Source: Alkalibaculum sporogenes
Lineage (GTDB): Bacteria > Bacillota > Clostridia > Eubacteriales > Alkalibacteraceae
Assembly: GCF_009362815.1 (NCBI RefSeq)
Contig: NZ_WHNX01000012.1
Location: 45,458-109,457, forward strand
Reading direction: 5' to 3'
DNA length: 64,000 nucleotides
The notes under the pieces were generated by a model. The model was not told where the DNA came from, did not search any database, and saw nothing but the letters and a program-made list of their open reading frames with translations. Below are positions 21,033 through 29,251 of this stretch, one piece after another. Numbering within the stretch: position 1 is the stretch's first letter; each line of letters opens with the position of its first letter. Made by a program: the position numbers and the translations under genes.

Positions 21033-21605
21033 TTAAAATATTACCATTCCACTTGGGAGTGGTGTTTTTTCTGTTCCTGGTGTAGGTGGTGGATTTCCTC
21101 CTGTTCCAGGAGTACCGTTTTCTACAACAGGGAAGTCTTTTAAAGCTAGCCCTAAAGCTTTTTCAAAGTCTGTTTTATCATCCATGTAAGCTTCTGCTAG
21201 TTTTATATACTTATGTGCTTTGTCAGCAGGAATACCTTTGCTAACAGCCTTGAATTTCTGTTCAAGCAAGGTCGCTTTAGCTTCGGCTTCAGCTTTTGCT
21301 TGTTCCAGTGTAGTGAGATTGCCAGTAACTTTTTCAAGTTCAGTTTTCTGGCTGTCTTGCCATTCTTTAAAAGCTTGCATAGATGCTTTATAGTCGCCTT
21401 CAGGTGCAATGCCTGCTTCTTTTAAAAGTTTCTCGACAGCTGCTTTACTTTCTCTTGCCACGACATTATTAACATCGTCCTGTGTAAATGTTTTGGTATC
21501 CTCCTGCTTAGATGATTCTCCGGATCCTCCTGCAGGTGGGTCAGGATCAGTTTTGTCCTCCGCGAATAATTGTATATTCATCGGTATTAAATCTAAATTT
21601 TTCAT
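21033..21605 (-). CDS. Phage scaffolding protein
   Basis: 190 residues, largely charged coiled coil (about 40-140, rich in Lys, Glu and Ala), starting with MKNLDLIPMNIQLFAED, a signature opening of Firmicutes phage scaffold proteins (DUF4355-like), and ending in a Gly/Pro-rich tail. Start 21605 is chosen because AGGAGGAG lies just upstream; the longer frame to 21680 has no ribosome binding site. Acts inside the procapsid and is lost on maturation. Confidence 0.82.
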   Translation of the reverse strand: MKNLDLIPMNIQLFAEDKTDPDPPAGGSGESSKQEDTKTFTQDDVNNVVARESKAAVEKLLKEAGIAPEGDYKASMQAFKEWQDSQKTELEKVTGNLTTLEQAKAEAEAKATLLEQKFKAVSKGIPADKAHKYIKLAEAYMDDKTDFEKALGLALKDFPVVENGTPGTGGNPPPTPGTEKTPLPSGMVIF

Positions 21606-21679
21606 TATATTCTCCTCCTGTTTATAGCCTAGGTGGCTTACTTCCATTGTTCTTTTAAGCCTGCAAGGATAAAAAGGCA

Positions 21680-21711
21680 TAAAAAAAGCACCTACCTTGT
21701 AGTAAGCACTT
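21680..21711 (-). terminator. Terminator between the zinc-ribbon gene and scaffold
   Basis: Ten-base stem with three wobble pairs (AAGTGCTTAC / GTAGGTGCTT) and seven T residues on the minus strand. It isolates the zinc-ribbon gene from the head operon. Confidence 0.65.
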
Positions 21712-21721
21712 CTCTATTTAT

Positions 21722-22240
21722 TCATTTTTTACCGGCCCAAAATTGATGACCGCATTTTAAGCATGTTACTCTTACTTTTTTAGCATTCATATTACCTGCA
21801 ATAGCTCCTATAATACCTCCTCCTATAGGAGCAGTTAATGAAGCACCAATAACAGCCTTTCCAATACCAAAACCTTTTTTATGAGCAGTCAGGCTCGTGG
21901 AATGGCATTTAGGGCAATATGCAATACCTTCTCTATCCATTTGAGAGATGCGTTCTTGTTGTGCCTGTTTTTCTTGAGCATTTGCCCTATTAATCTCTTG
22001 CGCTTGTTCATTTAAATTTGCCCAAAATCCTGATTTTTTTTCTAAAGTATTTTTTTGCCATTGTGGTTTTAGATTCCCTTTGGGACACGGAACGCCTGAC
22101 ACTATTTCGCTAATTCTCACTTTATCGTTCTTATCAATTAAAGGAAAATCTTTATCTTTAGTACCACATGTAGGACATTTCTTTGCCAGAACAAGAAGCT
22201 TATCACCGCAGTTTAAACAAATTTTTATAAGTTCACTCAT
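21722..22240 (-). CDS. Double zinc-ribbon protein with glycine-zipper segment (moron)
   Basis: 172 residues. It contains an N-terminal CLNCGDKL...CPTCGTKD ribbon, a Gln/Glu-rich helical linker (about 75-105), a CPKCHSTS...CLKCGHQFW ribbon, and between these a glycine-zipper-like hydrophobic stretch (GKAVIGASLTAPIGGGIIGAIAGN). Similar zinc-ribbon proteins are common in Firmicutes and their prophages without known function. A private promoter and terminator inside the head operon mark it as a moron, probably expressed in the lysogen. Start 22240 is chosen; the ATG at 22252 would sit on the GGGGG ribosome binding site. Confidence 0.7.
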   Translation of the reverse strand: MSELIKICLNCGDKLLVLAKKCPTCGTKDKDFPLIDKNDKVRISEIVSGVPCPKGNLKPQWQKNTLEKKSGFWANLNEQAQEINRANAQEKQAQQERISQMDREGIAYCPKCHSTSLTAHKKGFGIGKAVIGASLTAPIGGGIIGAIAGNMNAKKVRVTCLKCGHQFWAGKK

Positions 22241-22276
22241 GGTAACTCTCATCCCCCTTATACAATCGTTTATAAA

Positions 22277-22306
22277 ATCATACCATATTTAGGGAAATCT
22301 TGTCAC
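22277..22306 (-). promoter_or_regulatory. Candidate promoter of the zinc-ribbon moron gene
   Basis: Minus strand: GTGACA (22306-22301), 18-base spacer, TGGTATGAT extended -10. It lies between the upstream terminator (22331-22360) and the gene. Confidence 0.5.
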
Positions 22307-22330
22307 ATATTAACGATAGATTATTGCATT

Positions 22331-22360
22331 AAAAAACCACCCTCGCAAGTAAAGAGTGGT
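22331..22360 (-). terminator. Terminator after the alarmone hydrolase gene
   Basis: Minus strand ACCACTC / GAGGGTGGT stem with one bulge, followed by six T residues, one base after the hydrolase stop codon. It closes the putative toxin-antitoxin cassette. Confidence 0.75.
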
Positions 22361-22361
22361 A

Positions 22362-22778
22362 TTATTTTTTTAAATACTCAATTGCATATTCATATTTTTT
22401 TAATCTTTCATAGTCCTTTTCTGTAGGATTTTTTATCCTGGACAAATCCATATTATGTTTTAGATCCTCAAGTTTAACATCAAGTGCTAAAGAGTTTAAT
22501 TTAACTTTTTCTAGATAAGTATTATAACCTTCATCATTTTTGGTAAGAGCCATTAAAGCCTCTATTACTTCAGACGAAAATCCATAATCAATTAGATCTT
22601 GAAATGTGATATCTGAGTCCTCTAATACGTCATGTAAAATTGCAATGCTATATCTTAAATCGTCTTCAAATGCTGATGCAACTGTCAATGGGTGATTGAT
22701 GTACGGTTTACCCGCCTTATCAACTTGATCTTTATGTGCGGATTCAGCTATCTTTAGAGCAAGTTCTTTTAAACTCAT
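22362..22778 (-). CDS. Small alarmone hydrolase-like HD protein (putative antitoxin)
   Basis: A 138-residue single-domain protein with the MESH1/SpoT-hydrolase layout: AHKDQ...GKPYINHP (H29), LHDVLED (H49-D50, E53-D54), and KLEDLKHNM (D105, N109) in place of KLADRLHNM. These residues bind Mn2+ and (p)ppGpp in the family. It is encoded in one coupled unit with the MuF-RelA/SpoT-like fusion (ATGA overlap with orf68). Small alarmone hydrolases are known to neutralise toxSAS toxins (FaRel/ATfaRel), so I infer an antitoxin or immunity role. A general alarmone-clearing or anti-defence role is the alternative. Confidence 0.85.
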   Translation of the reverse strand: MSLKELALKIAESAHKDQVDKAGKPYINHPLTVASAFEDDLRYSIAILHDVLEDSDITFQDLIDYGFSSEVIEALMALTKNDEGYNTYLEKVKLNSLALDVKLEDLKHNMDLSRIKNPTEKDYERLKKYEYAIEYLKK

Positions 22779-22981
22779 GAAATACCTCCGACATGCTTTA
22801 ATGCTTCTAATTCTGTTATTTCTTCGTATCTGTCATATGTATCACTATCTGGCCATTGGTAATCAAGCAGAATTCCACTTTCAATCCAGCCTTTACCTTT
22901 AATATATTGCTGTTGGCTACGGCCTTGCGCACGGACTATTGTATTTATATTTTTGGGATCAAGTAACCGGTAATATTTCAT
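22775..22981 (-). CDS. 68-residue unknown, middle gene of the MuF-toxin cassette
   Basis: I do not recognise the family. It is compact, with many aromatic residues (YYRLLDP start, WIESGILLDYQWPD, YDRYEEITELEALK end), no membrane segment and no cysteines. Its ATG overlaps the stop of the MuF-toxin gene and its stop overlaps the ATG of the hydrolase (both ATGA), so the three genes are made together. A second antitoxin, a chaperone or an adaptor are possible roles. Confidence 0.65.
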   Translation of the reverse strand: MKYYRLLDPKNINTIVRAQGRSQQQYIKGKGWIESGILLDYQWPDSDTYDRYEEITELEALKHVGGIS

Positions 22982-24606
22982 TTTTTATCTTCAACCCTTT
23001 CTATCTGGTAGGGAACGGTTAATCCATCTGACAAATCAAACATTTCATTACGTAATTTTATATATTCTGGGGAAACTCTATCCTCAATTAGTCTAGACTT
23101 TTCATATAAATCATGCATTTTTCCATCCTTAAGCTCAAATGATTCTGGTGTATGATATTGCATTTCGAATTTTTGACCGTTAGGAGCGGTTAAGGTTGTA
23201 TTTATACCGTTATATGGATTTGTATCATCAAGCCAATAATTTTTAATCTCAATTGTATTATACACTTTTTTATTGTACTCAACAATGCTTGACAATGTTT
23301 TTTCTGACAAGCTACTAGATGGAGAAATATAAGTATATCTCAATATATCTTTTACTTCATATTCGGTACCTCCAGGGATGTAATTACTTTTTATTTTACG
23401 TAAATATGACTCTTTGCTTTTAATTTTATATTCTAAACCAGCAGTTTTGATACCCAGCTTATCAGCAATGTCAGTAACCACTTTAGTGATATCAGGCTCA
23501 TTTTTAATTGCTTTATTATAATAGCCCATCCCTTTATATTGCGATTCTAAGACGCCCCAATTATCACCACCAGCTTTCTTCATTCTTCTAAAAGCACTAA
23601 ACGTTTTGGGGACGTCATTTCCAAGACGTTGTTTATACCTCTCGTACTGGTAAAGGTCTTGTCTCATCTGTCTGTTTTGTTTTTGCTGCTTATTATATAG
23701 ATTAATCTGTTTTTGGTCTCTGATATCTATAAAAGGCTGATTACTATCTATAATAGCCAGTGCTATTTCTTCATTAGTTTGCAAGTTTTCAATCCAAGGA
23801 ACGATGATATGTCGACAATTAGGATGAATATTTCTGTACCCACTAGCAAAGGCTTGTGATAGAGGAGGGAACCTCTTGTCTTTACCAGAGATTGAATATA
23901 CTCTACCTTGAAACTTAGCACATATATGGCAAGTTGGGTAATGCGTCGACATCTGAACTAGGTCATAGTCATTATCTATAAGTTGATTCTCTCTGGCGAG
24001 ATTTCCTGCTTCTCTAGTAGTTGATCTAGCGACCATTGAAGCATATGAATCAAGTGATACCTGGTATGCATTTTTACCCTGGCCGTACTGTACAGTCATA
24101 AAACCTTCATCTTGAAGTTTCTCTACGAGATTGTTTTTCATGTCCTGGATAGTAGATCCACTTGCAACCTTTTCGGCTGTTGCTTCTAAACCAGCAGCTC
24201 GTAAAGCGTTATCTCTTGATTCGTCCAGGTATCTAATGACTTGTCTACCTGCTTGTGCTATCCCTTCTTGGACTTGGTACTGCATCTCACGAGAGAGGGC
24301 ATACACAGCGTCCATATGAATATTAGCAAACATACTGGGCTTATTCATCATCAAGTTGTTTTTAATAAAATAGCTGTATACCTCATCTATGCCCGTTTGA
24401 TATTCTTTTGGGATCTCAGTATTTATGTAGAAATTGGTTTCAGTGTTTAATCTTTCAATTTCAGCGTTAAGTTGTTTTAAAACCGTGTTGTAATACGTCT
24501 TTGTGCCGACACCCTGATAATTAATGATGGTATCCAGAAGCTTTTCTCTGGCAGATAGGTATACCTTCTTAAGATTCTCTAATTGCTTATCATTTAACTT
24601 AGCCAT
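22978..24606 (-). CDS. MuF-type minor head protein fused to a RelA/SpoT-like toxin domain
   Basis: 542 residues. Residues about 1-330 resemble phage minor capsid proteins (PF06152/MuF-like), with CHICAKFQGRVYS...HPNCRHIIVPW, and would sit inside the virion head next to the portal. Residues about 369-515 match RelA/SpoT synthetase motifs in order: KIKSKESYLRK (394-404), EVKDILR (417-423, D420), PYNGI (464-468, Tyr465) and FEMQYHT (480-486, E481 and Q483, matching EIQIRT), then H498. RelA/SpoT-like toxins make (p)ppGpp or (p)ppApp, or pyrophosphorylate tRNA. Whether this domain is active is untested. The gene is followed by an unknown and an alarmone hydrolase. Confidence 0.85.
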   Translation of the reverse strand: MAKLNDKQLENLKKVYLSAREKLLDTIINYQGVGTKTYYNTVLKQLNAEIERLNTETNFYINTEIPKEYQTGIDEVYSYFIKNNLMMNKPSMFANIHMDAVYALSREMQYQVQEGIAQAGRQVIRYLDESRDNALRAAGLEATAEKVASGSTIQDMKNNLVEKLQDEGFMTVQYGQGKNAYQVSLDSYASMVARSTTREAGNLARENQLIDNDYDLVQMSTHYPTCHICAKFQGRVYSISGKDKRFPPLSQAFASGYRNIHPNCRHIIVPWIENLQTNEEIALAIIDSNQPFIDIRDQKQINLYNKQQKQNRQMRQDLYQYERYKQRLGNDVPKTFSAFRRMKKAGGDNWGVLESQYKGMGYYNKAIKNEPDITKVVTDIADKLGIKTAGLEYKIKSKESYLRKIKSNYIPGGTEYEVKDILRYTYISPSSSLSEKTLSSIVEYNKKVYNTIEIKNYWLDDTNPYNGINTTLTAPNGQKFEMQYHTPESFELKDGKMHDLYEKSRLIEDRVSPEYIKLRNEMFDLSDGLTVPYQIERVEDKK

Positions 24607-24752
24607 ATGTAGATCACCATGATGGAGTTAGCGATAAGCCCGATACCACAACTCAAAACATCAATCATCCTGCAAGAAGCTATTCTGTCTTTAGAGATGT
24701 GAAGCAAGCCTATCAAAAGAGCCAATGACCACAATAAACTAATCCATTTCAT
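24594..24752 (-). CDS. Small two-helix membrane protein
   Basis: 52 residues with two hydrophobic segments (about 3-16 and 29-50). It overlaps the 3' end of the portal gene and the 5' end of the MuF gene. Start 24752 is chosen because AGAAGGTGATC lies just upstream; 24776 would have no such site. Function unknown; a superinfection or membrane-access role is possible. Confidence 0.55.
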   Translation of the reverse strand: MKWISLLWSLALLIGLLHISKDRIASCRMIDVLSCGIGLIANSIMVIYIWLS

Positions 24753-26142
24753 CTTGATCACCTTCTCCCGGCTCATCTAAGGTATTAGAATCTATTGTGC
24801 TTAATTGCAGCGGCATACTGGAAGCTCGTTCTTCTTCCATTTGTTCCATTTCTGCCTCCACTTGATCATCAGTCAGTCCCATAGATTTTAAAGCTGAATA
24901 CTGACTCATAATCGCTTTGCCACCTGTGGCAGTTACTAATCGGTTTGTTTCCTCAACCTCGTCATCGGGCAACCCGTCATTCCACGTAATAAATAGCCCG
25001 TTGTAATCAATCGCAATGCCATTCACCTGGGCGAGCATAGAAATAATCTGTTTTACAGTAGCAGCATTAATACTTGCTATCCTACCAGCTTTTATCCTAG
25101 GGGATACCATTCTAAGTTTTAGAGCAGTGCCTGAAGAAGCTTCTCCACCGCCACCACCCTCCATAAATGCTTGACCCATTTCAGATAGAGTATAAAGTTG
25201 ATCAAGAAGCTTTTCTATTTCCTTAAATGAGCTCTCTAAGTTACCGTCCCAGGTAATGTATTGCATGTCTGGATCCTCTTTGTTATTTCTCTGAAAATAA
25301 TTAGCTAGATCAAGAAAGTATTTGCCTGTGCGCTCATCATAACTTAAAGCTGAAGCAGGCCCTGACATACTCGGTTCAGAATGTTTATCAAGCACCGTAT
25401 CTGAGCAGTGTAGTCTCCACATAATTTTTGCAACAATACTGTTTATAATTGCATAATCATCTATACCGAAAATACTTCCGGAATGAGTAATATTAGTAAG
25501 TGTCTGTACTGCGAAGTCTTGTAGCCCAGTATTTTCAGTTTTAACGCTCTTTTCATTTAGCTCACCAATTTCGTGTTTCTCACCATTGTAGGTGTACATT
25601 CGCTGCTCTATTTTACCAATACTGTGGATCTCAACATACAACTCTGTCATATTTCCTTTATCATCGGGAGTAATAGGATAAGCTATTACGTGTTGTATGA
25701 TCTCCTTTAAATCTGACGGATCCACGATTGGAAACCAAAATAGTGGAGAAACTGCTGTAACCTTTTTACCTACAATTTTCAGAATCGCATTACCATAGCG
25801 ACTTACGTCAATAATGGATTCATAAAGCCGGGTATTAAATCGCTGTTTTTCCATCAACTTAATAAGCCCATCTGTGTCCTGTTCTGTCTCTAGGGTAGGA
25901 GGTTCTCCACAAACAAAATCAGCAGTCTTTTTACTTAAGAGCTGCTGATAATTAAATATCGTTTCCACGTCATGATTTTTCTTTTTAAGCCTTCTTGAAA
26001 TTTCTTGAAAGGCTTCTTTCCATACCTCGGAATGCTTTGTTAGGAAGAGCTGTTCATTTGCTTTGTATGTATCAATTCTTTCCTTTTCTACTAATGGGGG
26101 ATAAGGGGAGTCTTTGTTTAACCAGTTTAAATTTGTTAGCAT
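24739..26142 (-). CDS. Phage portal protein (SPP1 gp6-like)
   Basis: 467 residues, with the N-terminal YKANEQLF region and the central VSRYGNAILKI...AVSPLFWFPI...DLKEIIQHVIAYP pattern of the PF05133 portal family. The C-terminus is acidic (QMEEERASSM...). A dodecameric ring through which DNA is packaged and ejected. Located between terminase and MuF genes, as in SPP1-type phages. GAGGTG before the ATG. Confidence 0.93.
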   Translation of the reverse strand: MLTNLNWLNKDSPYPPLVEKERIDTYKANEQLFLTKHSEVWKEAFQEISRRLKKKNHDVETIFNYQQLLSKKTADFVCGEPPTLETEQDTDGLIKLMEKQRFNTRLYESIIDVSRYGNAILKIVGKKVTAVSPLFWFPIVDPSDLKEIIQHVIAYPITPDDKGNMTELYVEIHSIGKIEQRMYTYNGEKHEIGELNEKSVKTENTGLQDFAVQTLTNITHSGSIFGIDDYAIINSIVAKIMWRLHCSDTVLDKHSEPSMSGPASALSYDERTGKYFLDLANYFQRNNKEDPDMQYITWDGNLESSFKEIEKLLDQLYTLSEMGQAFMEGGGGGEASSGTALKLRMVSPRIKAGRIASINAATVKQIISMLAQVNGIAIDYNGLFITWNDGLPDDEVEETNRLVTATGGKAIMSQYSALKSMGLTDDQVEAEMEQMEEERASSMPLQLSTIDSNTLDEPGEGDQDEMD

Positions 26143-26150
26143 GTTTCACC

Positions 26151-27419
26151 TCACAGTTGTACATTGATAAACCTTGAATTTCTAGGTCTTCTTATATCTT
26201 CAATCGAATACCTTAGCATTGCCATAGCATCGTCCATAAACTCTACAGGTTCATCTCTGTACGTATTTGTCTTTTCATCTTTCTTCCATTTCCACTGTTG
26301 AATCTCTTTTATGGTATTTACACAAGAGGGATGAATATGTATTGTTCTTTGCTTTAAGTAATCTATTTGAGCACTTACACTACCAGGTTCTTTTTTAACA
26401 CCTCTAGCTTTATATCCTGCTTTATTCCACATTTTTATCCTATCGGGTTCAGCACTGTCACAGTGCATAGATAATCGCTTATTAAATTTAATCTTAGCAG
26501 CTTCCTGGATAATTTCTTCTGTGTCCATTTCAAAAACATATAACTCCCTGCATACAAATAAATCCCCATCTTTGAAGCCAACTTCACCTAAACAATTAGC
26601 ATGATTGAAACCAAAGTCTTGAGAGTTCACCATGTGATCAAAGAAAGAAGGAGAAATATCAAAGTCATGGATCTTATAATTAGTTAATATTAGTCCTCCA
26701 GTTTCGCCCCATTCGCCTAGTCCATACACCAGGTAGCCATCGGGATCACGCTCTTTACGCATTTTCATACGACGATGATATGCTGCATCAATAAAACGAT
26801 TATCTAAGTAGGTGCTGTGATGAGTAAATATATCTGGATGTTCTATGTCAAAATATTTTGCTTTTATAAAATGCATAGCAGAAACCGGATTAAAAGAAAA
26901 AGTGATCTGATAGTACAAGTTTGGGTTTATTGTACTAAGATCACCTCTTAATCTATCATCTAGTATATCAATGTCGGACTCAAATAATTCTGTTGCTTCT
27001 TCAATCCATATCCAGGTTAGTTTCCCTTGCTTGAAGGTAATAGACTTAACTTTTTCTCTCTGTCTTGCATCTGCCATACCTCTAAATATTATTTGATTTC
27101 CTGTAACCTTAGATTTTAATTCTAGAGGGTTTTCTTTAATATCCCAGTACAAGGGAGTTAGATCTCCATAGATCTTATATATAGCACTCTGTAGTTCAGC
27201 AAAGGTAGAGTCTTTGTTACTGGCTTCAATCTTTCTTACTACTAGAAGGTTAGCACCTTTATACTTAGGATCAGCAAGTTTAAGTACATAGTCCTGAGCA
27301 ATGTTAACAGATTTACCAGAACCAGCAGAGCCTTTAGCTAATCTATAACGCTTGGTACAATTATTGAAATCCCTAAATATAGGATTAAAACCTAGCTTAA
27401 CTTCCTTTATCGTCGCCAT
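26151..27419 (-). CDS. Phage terminase large subunit
   Basis: 422 residues; packaging ATPase and nuclease. Walker A GSAGSGKS (about residues 31-38), Walker B (LTWIWIEEATE) and nuclease acidic residues (SQDFGF..., HCDSAEP, EFMDDAMAMLRY) are visible, resembling the PBSX/SPP1 terminase group. Start 27419 is favoured because AGGTG lies about 10 bases upstream; the TTG at 27428 is too close to it. It overlaps the small subunit gene by 23 bases. Confidence 0.95.
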   Translation of the reverse strand: MATIKEVKLGFNPIFRDFNNCTKRYRLAKGSAGSGKSVNIAQDYVLKLADPKYKGANLLVVRKIEASNKDSTFAELQSAIYKIYGDLTPLYWDIKENPLELKSKVTGNQIIFRGMADARQREKVKSITFKQGKLTWIWIEEATELFESDIDILDDRLRGDLSTINPNLYYQITFSFNPVSAMHFIKAKYFDIEHPDIFTHHSTYLDNRFIDAAYHRRMKMRKERDPDGYLVYGLGEWGETGGLILTNYKIHDFDISPSFFDHMVNSQDFGFNHANCLGEVGFKDGDLFVCRELYVFEMDTEEIIQEAAKIKFNKRLSMHCDSAEPDRIKMWNKAGYKARGVKKEPGSVSAQIDYLKQRTIHIHPSCVNTIKEIQQWKWKKDEKTNTYRDEPVEFMDDAMAMLRYSIEDIRRPRNSRFINVQL

Positions 27420-27945
27420 AATCGACAATCACCTTTAATCCTATGTCTCCAGATATTTCAGTTTTATCAGTAAACATGCCTAAATGTTTACCAATGTCAG
27501 TTAATGCTCTTTGTTTATCGTAAAGCTTAAATTTAAATGTTCCATCTTTGCTTATTGATACCTCCTGAATAATGCTTGTATCAACATTTTTACTATCTAT
27601 CACATCTATAATTTGACTATAATCAATTATTGGTTCTCCTTCTTCATATCCGACTACTGTTTTGGCTGTTTTATATTCAAGATAGTCTTTAATATCTGCA
27701 AATCCTATTTTTGCAAGTTCTTTTAATACTTTATCTTGAGTTATCTCTGTCCGCTTTTCACGTTCTTTCATTTGCGCATCTAAATAATCAATGATCTTTT
27801 GCTTTTTAAGTAGCCTACTTGAGTTAGCCCTAGCAGTTTCATCTTTCTTAGTGCTCTTGTAGACCTCCTTATAAGCCCTAGTGGCATTAAGGTCGATAAG
27901 GTATTCATTTATAAATAGTTTTTGTTTTTCAGTTAGATTGGACAA
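27397..27945 (-). CDS. Phage terminase small subunit
   Basis: 182 residues of the Terminase_2 type: LTEKQKLFINEYLIDLNATRAYKEVY at the N-terminus is the helix-turn-helix that recognises the pac or cos site, followed by an oligomerisation region and a C-terminal segment that contacts the large subunit. Start codon TTG with GAGGTG upstream. First gene of the late operon. Confidence 0.93.
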   Translation of the reverse strand: MSNLTEKQKLFINEYLIDLNATRAYKEVYKSTKKDETARANSSRLLKKQKIIDYLDAQMKEREKRTEITQDKVLKELAKIGFADIKDYLEYKTAKTVVGYEEGEPIIDYSQIIDVIDSKNVDTSIIQEVSISKDGTFKFKLYDKQRALTDIGKHLGMFTDKTEISGDIGLKVIVDYGDDKGS

Positions 27946-27979
27946 TAATGCTCACCTCGCTTTGTTGGTTTTGGGTATG

Positions 27980-28001
27980 AAAAAAGAGCCGTTAGGCTCT
28001 T
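27980..28001 (-). terminator. Terminator separating early/middle and late operons
   Basis: Seven-base stem (AAGAGCC / GGCTCTT) with loop of four and at least five T residues on the minus strand, just after the 145-residue gene and before the terminase genes. Confidence 0.85.
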
Positions 28002-28008
28002 AAACGTG

Positions 28009-28446
28009 TTAATCTTGAAAAGAACGTATAAAATAATTTGCTTTTTTATATAAAGTAGGAAATACATCTTCCCATTTTAATAACTCATAGCAAAATCTTG
28101 CGTATGATTCACAAAAATGATAATCAATTGTATTGTCGCTTACAATAGATAGTATACTTGATTCGAATTTTAAACCACTAACTTTTTCACCTTTGGAAAT
28201 CATAGTTTGAAATTCAGCCATAACTGATTCCAATTGATTATTTTGATATTTTGTAATATCCGCTTGATATAACAACCTTGATAAATTATTGTTTTCAAAT
28301 AATAAATCCATTTTAAATTCTATATTTGCTACTTCCATACGGATTTCTTCGTGGGTTGCACTTAGTTCTTCTATGAATTCTTTATTTAATTGCTCATAAA
28401 GGCTATCATACAGCTCTTCATAAAGATCCTTGAATTTCTTATCCAT
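28009..28446 (-). CDS. Phage protein of unknown function, helical
   Basis: 145 residues, strongly helical and acidic at the N-terminus (DKKFKDLYEELYDSLYEQLNKEF), no membrane segment. No family recognised. Start 28446 follows GAAGGGG; the longer frame to 28485 lacks one. Between the ArpU-like regulator and terminase, a spot where phages often carry accessory genes. Confidence 0.55.
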   Translation of the reverse strand: MDKKFKDLYEELYDSLYEQLNKEFIEELSATHEEIRMEVANIEFKMDLLFENNNLSRLLYQADITKYQNNQLESVMAEFQTMISKGEKVSGLKFESSILSIVSDNTIDYHFCESYARFCYELLKWEDVFPTLYKKANYFIRSFQD

Positions 28447-28558
28447 ATTATCATCCCCTTCACATAACCTAATTCTACAAAACATTCCAAAATCCTTCTT
28501 TTTCTGTAAAATATATTTAACCCCAGGCGCGGATTGCCCAGGGCAAAGGAGGGCAAAA

Positions 28559-29098
28559 TCAAAATTCTATGGTTTTTGCAAAATCCTCAAGGGCTTGACC
28601 TGCATACTTCTTTCTGTTTTTCTCAGCTAATACCATTAGTTCTCTGATGTTTAACTCTATTTTATTTGACTTAAATTCTTTATCGGTGGTATCCATGGCC
28701 ATTATTCTAATTTTTTTGTCTTTATTATTCGACGATCTGAATAAGTCCCACATAGTGTCTAACTCTACAGCGATTATAAATTGATCTCTTGATTTTAATT
28801 GAATAGGATATTCTAAATTTCCTTTTTTAGGTGAAATCATATACTTAGTATCCCCATCAACTTTTTCTGCTAATTTAACATAAATCTGAGTTATATAGAT
28901 ATCATAAATAGATTTATTAGTAACCCTTATTCCTATAGCATAATCTGCATATAGAACGCCTTTCCCTTCAAGTGCTTCTCTTCCTGCATACACATTAGCA
29001 GATATTTTCACTCTTGGAACTTTTTCTAGTATCTGTATAATGATTGTCCACACAAGTGTAATAGTTGAAACTACTGCTGCATATATTGCAATACCCAT
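28559..29098 (-). CDS. N-terminally anchored protein of unknown function
   Basis: 179 residues with one hydrophobic N-terminal helix (about 2-24) and a beta-rich soluble remainder (KISANVYAG, YADYAIGIRVTNKSIYDIYITQIYVKL) resembling an Ig-like or C2-like sandwich. GGGGG lies upstream of the ATG. Similar proteins appear in prophage accessory slots; a superinfection or membrane-related role is possible but unproven. Confidence 0.55.
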   Translation of the reverse strand: MGIAIYAAVVSTITLVWTIIIQILEKVPRVKISANVYAGREALEGKGVLYADYAIGIRVTNKSIYDIYITQIYVKLAEKVDGDTKYMISPKKGNLEYPIQLKSRDQFIIAVELDTMWDLFRSSNNKDKKIRIMAMDTTDKEFKSNKIELNIRELMVLAEKNRKKYAGQALEDFAKTIEF

Positions 29099-29142
29099 AT
29101 ATTAATACCCCCTTTAATTTATTATAGCATAGGGAATAAATT

Positions 29143-29173
29143 AAAAAAGAACCGCCTATCTCATAAGCGGTTC
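29143..29173 (-). terminator. Terminator after the ArpU-like gene
   Basis: Seven-base stem (GAACCGC / GCGGTTC) followed by six T residues on the minus strand, downstream of the regulator gene. Confidence 0.85.
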
Positions 29174-29251
29174 CTCTGATCTATACATTTATTTCACACT
29201 ACCATATTATAACATTCAACCTACCATGTAAACTCCATCTTTTTACCATCA

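Noticed and set aside
28490..28560. GC-rich patch (CCCAGGCGCGG...CCCAGGGC) as an attachment site or promoter
   Set aside because: Only a weak inverted repeat, no second copy at the prophage ends and a better att repeat elsewhere.
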